Assembly (NCBI GenBank): GCA_964581115.1 | Contig: CAZOMY010000001.1 | Coordinates: 390,523-454,522, forward strand | Direction of reading: 5' to 3' | Origin: 2-02-FULL-55-14 sp964581115 | Lineage (GTDB): Bacteria; Bacteroidota; Ignavibacteria; UBA10030 | Length of the DNA: 64,000 nt | Shown here: piece by piece, positions 51,187 through 59,779 of the stretch | Numbering within the stretch: the stretch's first letter is position 1 | Layout of the letters: each line of letters opens with the position of its first letter | Translations under genes and position numbers: made by a program | The notes under the pieces: generated by a model | What the model was told of the DNA's origin: nothing | Database searches by the model: none | Seen by the model: the letters and a program-made list of their open reading frames with translations, nothing else

Positions 51187-52121
51187 CGGGCCGTCGACTC
51201 CCAACGCTCGCCGATCAGACGCTGCAAACCGGAGAGGTTGGCTGTCAGGACACCGAGCAGCACAAGTGTCGCTCCAAGGAGCATCTCTTCTCCCAACCGC
51301 TCATTTCTCGCCAACGAGCCGAGTGCCACGGCCAGAATGGGCGTGATGAATGATGAAAGGGCCAGAAGGACGGGATGCATGTGCTTCACGAGCCAGTAAT
51401 AAATGACGAATGTCACCACCGTTCCGAAAGCGGCGAGATACAGGACCGAGACGACGGCCCGAGCGTCGAATCGAGCAGCCGACGGATCCTCGAACAACAC
51501 GCTGGCAGCGACGAGGACGACGGCTCCGACCACCATGTTGCCATACGTGAGCGTCGCGGAATGCAGGTTTCCTGCTCTGAGCCGGATGGTGATCAACGCA
51601 TAGGCCTGCATCGCCGCACTCAGGACGACAGCCGCCATGCCCATCGGTGCGGCTTGACCGGTGAACAACTCCGACCAAAAGATCGACACGACGCCGACGA
51701 ATCCCAGCAAGATGCCCGCAACGCCCGTTGACGTGAGCCGGTCCCCCGGGATTCGAAATCTGGCCGAAATGGCCACGAAGAAGGGGAACGTTGCGAAGAG
51801 GATGGCGGACAGACCGGACGAAATCTGGCCCTGTCCCCAGTAGACCAGGCCGAACGGGATGGCCGAGCTCAGAAGTCCGGTCTCGATCATCAAACGCCAG
51901 TAGGATGCCGTGCGTGGCGGTCGCTCTCCCTGCTGCCACATGACAAGCCGGAGGAGGAAAGCGGACACGATGAATCGCAGTGCTGCTCCCATGAATGGCG
52001 GGATCGACTCCAGCCCCTCCTTGATCGCGAGCCACGTCGAGCCCCAAATGAGGCAGATGCCGACAAAGCCGGCGATCATGCGACCTCGAGGGGGTATCGG
52101 TTGGCTCGCTGTGGCCTCCAT
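51183..52121 (-). CDS. EamA/DMT-superfamily transporter (second of tandem pair)
   Basis: 312-residue inner-membrane protein with ten predicted helices in two EamA repeats. Family phrases are LIWGSTWLAIKEGLESIPPF and the FVIYYWLVKHMHPVLLALSSFITP region near the end. EamA proteins export small metabolites such as amino acids; the substrate is unknown. Its start follows the upstream paralogue stop with no spacer (TGAATG). Confidence 0.9.
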   Translation of the reverse strand: MEATASQPIPPRGRMIAGFVGICLIWGSTWLAIKEGLESIPPFMGAALRFIVSAFLLRLVMWQQGERPPRTASYWRLMIETGLLSSAIPFGLVYWGQGQISSGLSAILFATFPFFVAISARFRIPGDRLTSTGVAGILLGFVGVVSIFWSELFTGQAAPMGMAAVVLSAAMQAYALITIRLRAGNLHSATLTYGNMVVGAVVLVAASVLFEDPSAARFDARAVVSVLYLAAFGTVVTFVIYYWLVKHMHPVLLALSSFITPILAVALGSLARNERLGEEMLLGATLVLLGVLTANLSGLQRLIGERWESTAR

Positions 52122-53057
52122 TCAGTGTAACCCCTCCGTGCGGGGCCGTCTCATCATCGACCGCAAGCCGGGCACATTCGCAAACAGTACGCCAGCCAAG
52201 ACGAGCAGTCCACCCAGAAACACGCGCGCGCCAAGGTGTTCATCGAGCACGACGGCCCCGAGGCTCACGGCGATGAACGGCGTCACGAACGCGGTCAGCG
52301 ACAACAGGACCGGGTCGACCCGCTTGACGAGCCAGAAGTAGGTGATGAAGGTGATGACGCTGCCGAATGCCGCCAGGTAGAGCGTCGAAACGATCGCCCG
52401 CTGGTCGATCATCAGCGCTGAATAGTCCTCCAGCAGAAGACTGCTGGTGCTCAGGACGGCGGCACCGATGATCATGCCTCCGAAGGTGAGCGTGGCCGGG
52501 TGGATGTCCTGACCTTTCAGGCGGACGCTGACGAGGGCCCATGCCTGCAGAGCCGCCCCGATGACGATGCACGCCATGCCGATCGAGGAGAATCCCTGCT
52601 CAACGTTCAACTCGCCGGAAAAGATGGCTACGACCCCGGCAAACCCAAGCACAATGCCGGCCACCCGCATCAACGGAAGGCGCTCACCCGGAACGCGGAA
52701 ACGTGCCGCGATGGCGACAAAGAACGGATACGTGGCGAACAGAACGGATGAAAGCCCTGAGGGAATGAGCCGCTGGCCCCAGTACATGAACGCGAACGGG
52801 ATCGAGTATGTCAGGAGTCCCGTTTCGAGGATGAGCATCCAGTAGCGGCGGTCGGTCGGGATCCGTTCACCCTGCTGGGCCATGACGAGGCGCAGCAGAA
52901 TGGATGCAATGATGAATCGGACCCCGGCGGCCAGGAATGGAGGGATCGAGGTGAGCCCCTCCTTGATGGCCAACCAGGTCGACCCCCAGATGAGGCAGAC
53001 GATGACGAGTCCGCCCACGATCTGCGCCGTAGAGACCTTGCGGCCTTCCGTCGACAC
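52122..53057 (-). CDS. EamA/DMT-superfamily transporter (first of tandem pair)
   Basis: 311-residue ten-helix transporter, a close paralogue of the gene downstream (shared WGSTWLAIKEGL, SIPPF, GLSAVLFATYPF-like segment, FITYFWLVKRVDPVLLSLTAF). The start is GTG at 53057, 4 bp after the DUF1015 gene stop. The pair most likely arose by tandem duplication. They could form a heteromer, but single-chain EamA transporters usually contain both repeats, as here. Confidence 0.9.
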   Translation of the reverse strand: MSTEGRKVSTAQIVGGLVIVCLIWGSTWLAIKEGLTSIPPFLAAGVRFIIASILLRLVMAQQGERIPTDRRYWMLILETGLLTYSIPFAFMYWGQRLIPSGLSSVLFATYPFFVAIAARFRVPGERLPLMRVAGIVLGFAGVVAIFSGELNVEQGFSSIGMACIVIGAALQAWALVSVRLKGQDIHPATLTFGGMIIGAAVLSTSSLLLEDYSALMIDQRAIVSTLYLAAFGSVITFITYFWLVKRVDPVLLSLTAFVTPFIAVSLGAVVLDEHLGARVFLGGLLVLAGVLFANVPGLRSMMRRPRTEGLH

Positions 53058-53061
53058 GCGA

Positions 53062-54342
53062 TCACTCCGCCATGAGATTGAGGACGAGTCCGGACAGCAG
53101 CTTTGGGTAGAAGTAGGTCGACTTCTGCGGCATCACGTGGCCGGCGCGGGCAGCCGCGCGGACCTCTTCGAGCTTCGTGGCATTGAGAATGAACGCGACC
53201 TGCGCTTTGCCGCTGCGCACCGCCGCCACGGCCTCCTCCGCCACCTTCACGTAGTCCAGGTTGAGCTTCTTCTCCTGCGCTTCGGCGGAGATGCCGAGGA
53301 TATCGCGCAATACCACGGAATGAAGCAGGGTGACGTCGAGCTCCTTCACCTCGTTCGGCATTTCATCGCGCACGACCTGAGCGGCCGTCAACGTCGGTTT
53401 GAGCGACATCATCCAGAACTTGTCGCCGTCGGCGCAAACCATGCCGAACGAGCGCGTCGATGCCGACGCGAGGGCCGTCTGCAGCAACGAAAGCGAATTC
53501 ATTTCGCGGACGACGAACTGCTGTTCCAACTGCTTGAGGAGAGCCTGGCGGTCGAACGAAGGCAGCGAGTGGACAAGCCGATGCGTCGGATAGATGACGA
53601 GCCCTTCATCCTCCAGATTGCAGAAGAACATCATGATGTAGTTGAACAGCTCCTCACCGGTATAGCCCGGCGTCTTTGCCCGCATCAGGTCGCGATACGC
53701 CAGCCCGGTCTCGTATCGATGGTGACCGTCGGCGATGAGCACCTGTTTATCGGTCATAATCCGGACCACTTCGTCGACGATCGCCGGATCGTCGATGGCC
53801 CACATCTTGTTCTCGACATCCTCGAAGGTCACTTCCATCGTTGGCGGCTTGCGCGACGAGCCGTTGAGCGCGGCGTCGACAAGCTTCTCCCGGTCCCAGT
53901 ACAGCGAGAAGACCTGGCTGAAATTCGAATTCGTCGCCTGGAAGAGCTTGAAACGGTCTTCCTTGGCCTTCGAGAGGGTCTTCTCGTGCGGCAGAACGAT
54001 GCGCTTTTCAAACTCCTCCAAACGACAGAGCGCCACGAACCCTTTGCGAGTGATGGAGGCACCGTTCGGCCCCGTGAAGGTCTGGTGCAACAGATAGAGT
54101 GACGGCTTGGCGTCGCGCACCAGAACCTTCTCGGCCTGCCATGCACCGAGCGTGGATGCGGCCGCAGCGTACCGGTCGGGCTCGCGCCCCAGGATCAGGC
54201 GAACGACGTTGTATGGATGGAGGCCGTACAGAGCGTCCTGCTGCTCGGGCGAAATGACGTCATACGGAGGAGCCACGACCAAGGCCAGCGGAGCCTTGGT
54301 CTGATCGTATCGAAGGGCGCGGAAGGGACGAATGGTGGGCAT
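53062..54342 (-). CDS. DUF1015 family protein
   Basis: 426-residue cytosolic protein. The family start RPFRALRYDQ and VAPPYDVISPEQQDALY are clear, with the later blocks ADGHHRYETGLAYRD and YPTHRLVHSL highly characteristic of DUF1015. HHR-type histidines suggest metal or phosphate chemistry; SerK-like kinase activity has been proposed for relatives in archaea, but I would not assign it here. The ATG at 54342 is chosen as the family-conserved N-terminus; no ribosome site is apparent. The 85 bp between it and era hold no gene. Confidence 0.9.
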   Translation of the reverse strand: MPTIRPFRALRYDQTKAPLALVVAPPYDVISPEQQDALYGLHPYNVVRLILGREPDRYAAAASTLGAWQAEKVLVRDAKPSLYLLHQTFTGPNGASITRKGFVALCRLEEFEKRIVLPHEKTLSKAKEDRFKLFQATNSNFSQVFSLYWDREKLVDAALNGSSRKPPTMEVTFEDVENKMWAIDDPAIVDEVVRIMTDKQVLIADGHHRYETGLAYRDLMRAKTPGYTGEELFNYIMMFFCNLEDEGLVIYPTHRLVHSLPSFDRQALLKQLEQQFVVREMNSLSLLQTALASASTRSFGMVCADGDKFWMMSLKPTLTAAQVVRDEMPNEVKELDVTLLHSVVLRDILGISAEAQEKKLNLDYVKVAEEAVAAVRSGKAQVAFILNATKLEEVRAAARAGHVMPQKSTYFYPKLLSGLVLNLMAE

Positions 54343-54427
54343 GGATGATCTTGGAAGAACGGTGATTATCGATGTCGTGTGGATGGAGAATCGTGAATGA
54401 TCAATCGGGAAGTGGTGACATGGAGCA

Positions 54428-55354
54428 TCATGACTCGTCATACCCCAGCTGCGTGAGAGCTCGCGCGTCCTGGCGCCAACCGTCGCGGACCTTGACATGC
54501 AACTCCAAGAAGACCGTTCGGCCGATGAAGGCCTCGATCTGCTTTCGGGCCGCCTCCCCAACTGCCTTCATCGCCGCCCCTCCGCGACCGATGAGGATCC
54601 CTTTCTGCGAATCGCGTTCGACGATGACGTCGGCGGCGATGTACGCATTCCCGGGTTCGCGCTCTTTGAACTCCATGATCTCGACCGCCGTCGAATACGG
54701 AATCTCCTCCCGAAAGCGCTCGAAGACCGCTTCGCGAATGAATTCCGCCACGAAAAACCTCTCCGGATGCTCGCTGACAATGTCGTCGGGATAGAATGCC
54801 GGCTGGATCGGAAGGGCTTTGATGATCGTACGCAGGAGGTCGTCGAGATTCGAACGCTTGAGCGCTGAGATGGGAATGATCTCTGCAAAGTGGCCGGTGG
54901 CGGCGAACGCGGCGATGATCGGAAGGATCGCCGGTTTGTAAACGGTGTCGACCTTGTTGATCAACAGAAACAGCGGTTTTGAACCGCCGATCGACCGCAC
55001 CAGCTTCCCGACCTCGGGGGGAAGCTTGGCCCCATCCGCAACGTCGGTCAGGACCGCAACGATATCTGCATCGGCCACGGCCGACGCGGCTTGCGACAGC
55101 ATGCGCTGGTGCAGGAGATACTTCGGGGTGATGAGTCCCGGCGTGTCCAGAAAGATGACCTGCGCCGACGCATCGTGATGGATGCCCAGCACGCGCTGGC
55201 GGGTGGTCTGCGGCCGGGCCGTGACGATGGAAAGCTTCTGACCGAGCAGCGCATTCATCAGCGTCGATTTGCCGACGTTCGGCGCGCCGACGAGCGCCAC
55301 GTAGCCGCAGCGGAATCCATCCGGCGCCGGCGTTGTAGTTGCCCCTTTCCTCAA
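54428..55354 (-). CDS. era: GTPase Era
   Basis: 308-residue ribosome-assembly GTPase that binds the 3' end of 16S rRNA. G motifs: GAPNVGKST (G1, about 22-30), RPQTTRQR (G2), DTPGL (G3), NKVD (G4) and SAL (G5). The C-terminal KH domain (about 215-305) includes ERDSQKGILIGRGGAAMKAVG. The start must be TTG at 55354, overlapping the glnB stop (TTGA), because no ATG or GTG lies between it and the G1 motif in a suitable place; GAGGA is 7 nt upstream. Confidence 0.95.
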   Translation of the reverse strand: MRKGATTTPAPDGFRCGYVALVGAPNVGKSTLMNALLGQKLSIVTARPQTTRQRVLGIHHDASAQVIFLDTPGLITPKYLLHQRMLSQAASAVADADIVAVLTDVADGAKLPPEVGKLVRSIGGSKPLFLLINKVDTVYKPAILPIIAAFAATGHFAEIIPISALKRSNLDDLLRTIIKALPIQPAFYPDDIVSEHPERFFVAEFIREAVFERFREEIPYSTAVEIMEFKEREPGNAYIAADVIVERDSQKGILIGRGGAAMKAVGEAARKQIEAFIGRTVFLELHVKVRDGWRQDARALTQLGYDES

Positions 55355-55689
55355 ACAGCGTCCTCGCCCGATTCTTCGGTCCGAATGCGGATAACGTCCT
55401 CCACCGGCAGAATGAAGATCTTGCCGTCGCCCACTTGTCCCGTCCGTCCGGCCTTGACGATGGCAGCGATGACCCGTTCGACCATCGTCTCCTTGACGAT
55501 GATCTCCACCTTGATCTTCGGCAGGAAGTCGATCTTGTACTCCGAGCCGCGATACACCTCCGTGTGGCCCTTTTGGCGTCCGTAGCCCTTGACCTCGGTC
55601 AGCGTCATACCCTTCACGCCGATCTCCGACAGCGCTTCGCGCACGTCGTCAAGCTTGAAGGGACGGATAATGGCTTCGATCTTTTTCAT
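55351..55689 (-). CDS. glnB: Nitrogen regulatory PII protein
   Basis: 112-residue PII signal protein integrating 2-oxoglutarate and ATP/ADP levels. The T-loop reads GHTEVYRGSEYKIDFLPK, keeping Tyr51, the uridylylation site of proteobacterial PII. The C-terminal signature VGDGKIFILPVEDVIRIRT is intact. No amtB or glnA adjoins it. Instead it overlaps era (TTGA) and the FkbM gene (ATGA), an unusual neighbourhood for a PII gene. Confidence 0.96.
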   Translation of the reverse strand: MKKIEAIIRPFKLDDVREALSEIGVKGMTLTEVKGYGRQKGHTEVYRGSEYKIDFLPKIKVEIIVKETMVERVIAAIVKAGRTGQVGDGKIFILPVEDVIRIRTEESGEDAV

Positions 55690-56453
55690 GACGTCGATCG
55701 CCTTCCAGAATTCGATTCACCTGGCAACATGAACACATTCATGCGACCGCGAACGTCGTCCGTCCATCCCCGTACGTCGCATGCCACCGTCCGGTAGCCC
55801 AAAGGCTGCAGGAGAGCCTCGCATCGCGTAATGCTCGCTCCGCTCTCGATCATGAGGACCGGGCGGCTCGCCTCGATCGTCTTCATCCCTCCCCGAATGA
55901 CACGATCTTCAACCCCTTGCACATCGAGCTTGATGAACGTTGGGCGCAACTCGAATGCATCCAGCGGCTTCACCGCACACGGCAGGGCTTCAATCTCGAG
56001 GTCCCGACCGTCAAATCCCGCCATCGTTGCCTCCGACAGCCAGCCCTCAGCTTCTTCACGGATCATCGAGGCCAGACCGAAGAACGGATATCCCCGATAT
56101 CTGGGAAGATACAATGTTCTGTTGGACGCCGCTTCGTCCAAGCCGACGTCGTGCACCGCGACGGACCGGTCTTCCGCGAACCGTCGGCGAAGATTTTCGG
56201 CCAGCAGGCGGTTTGGCTCGAAGGCGACGATGCGTGACCCGGGTCGGAACAGCCGCATGGCACCGATGGCCAGGCCCTGATTCGAACCCACATCCAATAG
56301 CAGATCATCTACCCGGGGTGCAATGATGCGCAAGGCCGTGAAGTCCGGGTCGAACGGAATGCGCATCATCCTTTGCCAGGCATGTTGCAGGTCGCGCCGC
56401 AGCCTTTCAACACCCGGCGCTCGTACCACCGCCCATCGCAGGTAGCGCTTCAT
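55686..56453 (-). CDS. FkbM family methyltransferase
   Basis: 255-residue SAM-dependent methyltransferase. SAM motif LLLDVGSNQGLAIGAMRLF (about 52-70), then VAFEPNRLLAENLRR, and the FkbM signature FIKLDVQGVEDRVIRGG (about 177-193) followed by RPVLMIES. Family members methylate sugars or polyketides; the target here is unknown, with no glycan cluster beside it. It overlaps glnB by 4 bp and starts 18 bp after secA. Confidence 0.9.
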   Translation of the reverse strand: MKRYLRWAVVRAPGVERLRRDLQHAWQRMMRIPFDPDFTALRIIAPRVDDLLLDVGSNQGLAIGAMRLFRPGSRIVAFEPNRLLAENLRRRFAEDRSVAVHDVGLDEAASNRTLYLPRYRGYPFFGLASMIREEAEGWLSEATMAGFDGRDLEIEALPCAVKPLDAFELRPTFIKLDVQGVEDRVIRGGMKTIEASRPVLMIESGASITRCEALLQPLGYRTVACDVRGWTDDVRGRMNVFMLPGESNSGRRSTS

Positions 56454-56471
56454 CTGCGCGACATGGGGTGG

Positions 56472-59400
56472 TCACGCCCCGTGGCAATTCTTGAACTTCT
56501 TCCCACTCCCACACGGGCATCGATCGTTGCGCCCCACCTTCGCCTCGACATGCACCGGCGTCTGCTGTCGCGGCGGTCCCTGGGGTGGCCGCAATCCGGA
56601 CCCCGGAGCCGGCGGCTCGTTCGGCGCCATGCCCGAGACCGAGACGGGGCTGCCGGCGAAGCCGGCTCCGTTGGCCGAGTCGTGCGTCATCGTGATGTTC
56701 GACGGACGACGAACCCGTTGGGCGGGCAATTCCTCGGGCCGTTGCGGGTAGAGCTTGAAGACCATGTCGAGCACGTCGGTCTGGATCATCTCCATCAGCT
56801 CCATGAACATCTTGAAGGCCTCGCCTTTGTACTCGACGAGCGGGTCCTTCTGGCCATATCCACGGAGGTGAATGCCTTCCTTGAGGTCGTCCATCTCGCG
56901 CAGGTGCTCGCGCCATTTGCTGTCGATGACCTGCAGGATGGCCATCTTCTCGAGCGTCGACATCAGTTCCGGGCCCAGCTGTTGCGCCTTGCGCCGGTAG
57001 AACTCCTCGGCGGCCTGGACGATGAGCTCTGCGAGTCCGTCCTCGCCGCGTCGCTGGAACTCTTCCGGCGTGATGTCGAGGTCCGCAAGGAATCGCGCGC
57101 GCACCTCGTTCCTCAGGCCATCGATGTCTCCTTGACCGAAGTACGAACCGGCGATCTTTGCAGCCGCTTCGCGGAGCATATCCATGACGTCGTCGCGAGT
57201 CCGCTCGCCGAGGAGCGCATGACGCCGGCGCGAGTAGATGACCTCACGCTGCTGGTTCATGACGTTGTCATATTCCAGCAGGCGCTTGCGGATGCCGAAG
57301 TTGTTCTCCTCGACCTTCTTCTGCGCCCTCTCGACCGACCGCGTGATCATCGGGTGCGTGATGACCTCCCCCTCCTGGAGGCCCAGCCGTTCCATGATTC
57401 GCGCGATGCGCTCACTGCCGAACAGCCGCATCAGGTCGTCCTCAAGCGACAGGTAGAAGCGGGATGAACCCGGATCCCCCTGGCGGCCGGCACGGCCCCG
57501 TAGCTGACGGTCGATGCGGCGAGATTCATGCCGTTCCGTGCCGATGATATGCAGACCGCCGATCTCCCGAACGCCCGAACCCAGCTTGATGTCAGTGCCA
57601 CGGCCGGCCATGTTCGTCGAGATCGTCACGGCCCCCGGAAAGCCGGCGTGCGCCACGATCTCGGCCTCGCGCTGGTGGTTCTTGGCATTCAGGACGTTAT
57701 GCGGGATCCCCTTGCGCTTCAGCATCCGGCTGATCGTCTCGGAGACCTCGACGCTCGTCGTGCCCACCAGCACCGGCCTCTGGATCGCCCGCATCTGCTC
57801 GATCTCGTCGATGACAGCGTTGTACTTCTCCCGCTTCGTTTTCAGCACCTGGTCGTCGTGATCCTGCCGGATCATGGGGCGGTTCGTCGGAACGACGACG
57901 ACATCAAGTTTGTAGATATCGAACAGCTCGGCCGCTTCCGTCTCGGCGGTACCGGTCATGCCGGCCAGCTTCTTGTACATCCGGAAGTAGTTCTGCAACG
58001 TCACCGTGGCGAGCGTCTGCGTATCGCGCTCGACCTTCACCCCTTCCTTCGCCTCGATCGCCTGATGCAGACCCTCCGAGTAGCGGCGCCCCGACAGGAG
58101 GCGTCCGGTGAACTCGTCGACGATCATGATCTTGCCATCCTGCACGACGTACTCCACATCCTTCTCGTACAGGGCATACGCTTTCAACAGCTGCAGGATC
58201 GTGTGGATGCGATCGCTCCGTTCGGCGAACTTCCGCGTCACTTCGTCCTTCTTCTGCTGTCGTTGCTCGACCGACAGGCTGTGGTCCCCCTCGAGCATGC
58301 TGAGCTCGGTCGACAGGTCGGGGATGACGAACAGGTCCTTGTCGCGGCCGGGATACGACTGCGCCAGATACTCACGTCCCTTTTCCGTCAGGTCGATGGC
58401 GTGCGACTTCTCGTCGATGCTGAAGTAGAGCTCGTCGTCGATCTCGTGCATCCGCGAAGCGTTGTCCTGCAGATAGACCCGCTCGGTCCGCTGCATGAGC
58501 GTTTTGTTGGACGGCTCCGAAAGCGCCTTCAACAGCCGTTTGTTCTTCGGCAGGCCCCGATTCGCCCGCAACAACAGAACGCCCGCCTCTTCTTCGCGCC
58601 CTTCGGCCAGGAACTTCTCCGCCTGGGCCGTGATCTCGGCGACGAGATTCATCTGGGCGCGGACAAGGCGGTCGACGTACGGCTTCATCTCGTCGAACTT
58701 GTGGTCCTCCGATTCGACCGGACCGCTGATGATGAGCGGCGTGCGGGCCTCGTCGACCAGGACGGAGTCGACCTCGTCGACGATCGCGTAGTTGTGGCCG
58801 CGCTGGACCATCTCCTCGGCCGACACGACCATGTTATCGCGTAGGTAATCGAACCCGAACTCGTTGTTCGTGCCGTACGTGATGTCCTTGCCGTACTGCA
58901 GTCGCCGCTGGTGCGAATCCATGTTCTGCAGGATGCAGCCGACCGTCAGGCCGAGGAACTCGAACACCCGTCCCATCCACTGGCTGTCGCGGAGAGCCAG
59001 ATAGTCATTGACGGTAACGAGATGAACGCCGCGCCCCGGAAGTGCATTGAGGTAGATCGGCAGTGTGGCTACGAGCGTCTTGCCTTCGCCCGTGGCCATT
59101 TCGGCGATCTTGCCCTGGTGGAGAACGGCACCGCCCATGAGCTGTACGTCGAATGGGACCATATCCCAGACGATCTTGTTGCCGGCCGCCTCCCAGCTCT
59201 GCCCGACGAGGCGCTTGCAGGCTTGCTTCACGACTGCGAATGCTTCGGGCAACAGACGGTCCAGCGATTCCTGGATCGCCGCGTCGAGCTCCTTGTTGAG
59301 CTTGTCGATCTCGTCATAGATCGCTTCGCGTTCGTCGAACGACAGGTCCGCCTGTTGCAACGACGATCGTTTCGAGGCGATCTCCTCTTCGATCTCGCGG

Positions 59401-59570
59401 ATCTCTTCCTTGATGCGGGCGCGGAATTCGACCGTCTTGGCGCGAAGCTCCTCGTCCGAGAGGCCGTGGAGCTTCTCGTACGCTTCGTTCACCTGTCCGA
59501 CGATCGGTCGGAGCGCCGCAATGTCGCGTTCGTGTTTCGAGCCGAACAGATTCTTGAAAAAGCTGAGCAT
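56472..59570 (-). CDS. secA: Preprotein translocase motor SecA
   Basis: 1032-residue ATPase that drives Sec-dependent export. The N-terminus LSFFKNLFGSKHERD is at 59570. An insertion of about 50 residues with coiled-coil character (EIREIEEEIASKRSSLQQAD) precedes the helicase core, as in Bacteroidota SecA. Walker A MATGEGKT is near residue 158, DEVDSVLVDEARTPLI follows, and NMAGRGTDIKLG marks the second helicase domain. The C-terminal SEC-C zinc motif is CPCGSGKKFKNCHG. This is the sole export motor expected for the many signal peptides in this window. Confidence 0.97.
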   Translation of the reverse strand: MLSFFKNLFGSKHERDIAALRPIVGQVNEAYEKLHGLSDEELRAKTVEFRARIKEEIREIEEEIASKRSSLQQADLSFDEREAIYDEIDKLNKELDAAIQESLDRLLPEAFAVVKQACKRLVGQSWEAAGNKIVWDMVPFDVQLMGGAVLHQGKIAEMATGEGKTLVATLPIYLNALPGRGVHLVTVNDYLALRDSQWMGRVFEFLGLTVGCILQNMDSHQRRLQYGKDITYGTNNEFGFDYLRDNMVVSAEEMVQRGHNYAIVDEVDSVLVDEARTPLIISGPVESEDHKFDEMKPYVDRLVRAQMNLVAEITAQAEKFLAEGREEEAGVLLLRANRGLPKNKRLLKALSEPSNKTLMQRTERVYLQDNASRMHEIDDELYFSIDEKSHAIDLTEKGREYLAQSYPGRDKDLFVIPDLSTELSMLEGDHSLSVEQRQQKKDEVTRKFAERSDRIHTILQLLKAYALYEKDVEYVVQDGKIMIVDEFTGRLLSGRRYSEGLHQAIEAKEGVKVERDTQTLATVTLQNYFRMYKKLAGMTGTAETEAAELFDIYKLDVVVVPTNRPMIRQDHDDQVLKTKREKYNAVIDEIEQMRAIQRPVLVGTTSVEVSETISRMLKRKGIPHNVLNAKNHQREAEIVAHAGFPGAVTISTNMAGRGTDIKLGSGVREIGGLHIIGTERHESRRIDRQLRGRAGRQGDPGSSRFYLSLEDDLMRLFGSERIARIMERLGLQEGEVITHPMITRSVERAQKKVEENNFGIRKRLLEYDNVMNQQREVIYSRRRHALLGERTRDDVMDMLREAAAKIAGSYFGQGDIDGLRNEVRARFLADLDITPEEFQRRGEDGLAELIVQAAEEFYRRKAQQLGPELMSTLEKMAILQVIDSKWREHLREMDDLKEGIHLRGYGQKDPLVEYKGEAFKMFMELMEMIQTDVLDMVFKLYPQRPEELPAQRVRRPSNITMTHDSANGAGFAGSPVSVSGMAPNEPPAPGSGLRPPQGPPRQQTPVHVEAKVGRNDRCPCGSGKKFKNCHGA

Positions 59571-59601
59571 ACGGTCGGGGGTATTCTTTCCTTGAATAGG
59601 A

Positions 59602-59630
59602 AATATAGGATTTTGGGCTTGCAGATGAAA
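59602..59630 (-). promoter_or_regulatory. Candidate sigma70-type promoter of secA
   Basis: On the minus strand TTTCAT (59625-59630) and TATATT (59602-59607) are 17 bp apart, 32-60 bp upstream of the secA ATG. The surrounding stretch is A+T-rich, unlike the coding DNA. It is a plausible but unproven match. Confidence 0.35.
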
Positions 59631-59706
59631 GGAATGCTTGATAAACCTGCGCGAATGAGCGAACTTGTGACGGCTGGAGACGACCAAACGCCACGAACGC
59701 TGAGAA

Positions 59707-59760
59707 CCTGCCTGCCGGCTTGCGTCGTGCGGAGTTCGAACCTCGAACGTGGCAGGCAGG
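59707..59760. repeat. GCCTGCC-type inverted repeat upstream of dacB
   Basis: CCTGCCTGCC (59707-59716) and GGCAGGCAGG (59751-59760) form a 10-bp stem; inside is GTTCGA-ACC-TCGAAC. It is followed directly by CGCCAAGGACGCAAAGAGC and the dacB ATG. Similar GCCTGCC palindromes occur at 36444-36487 and 19903-19976. Confidence 0.5.
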
Positions 59761-59779
59761 CGCCAAGGACGCAAAGAGC

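Noticed and set aside
57528..58844. Open frame of 438 codons opposite secA
   Set aside because: Antisense shadow of the SecA helicase core; no ribosome site, no motif.
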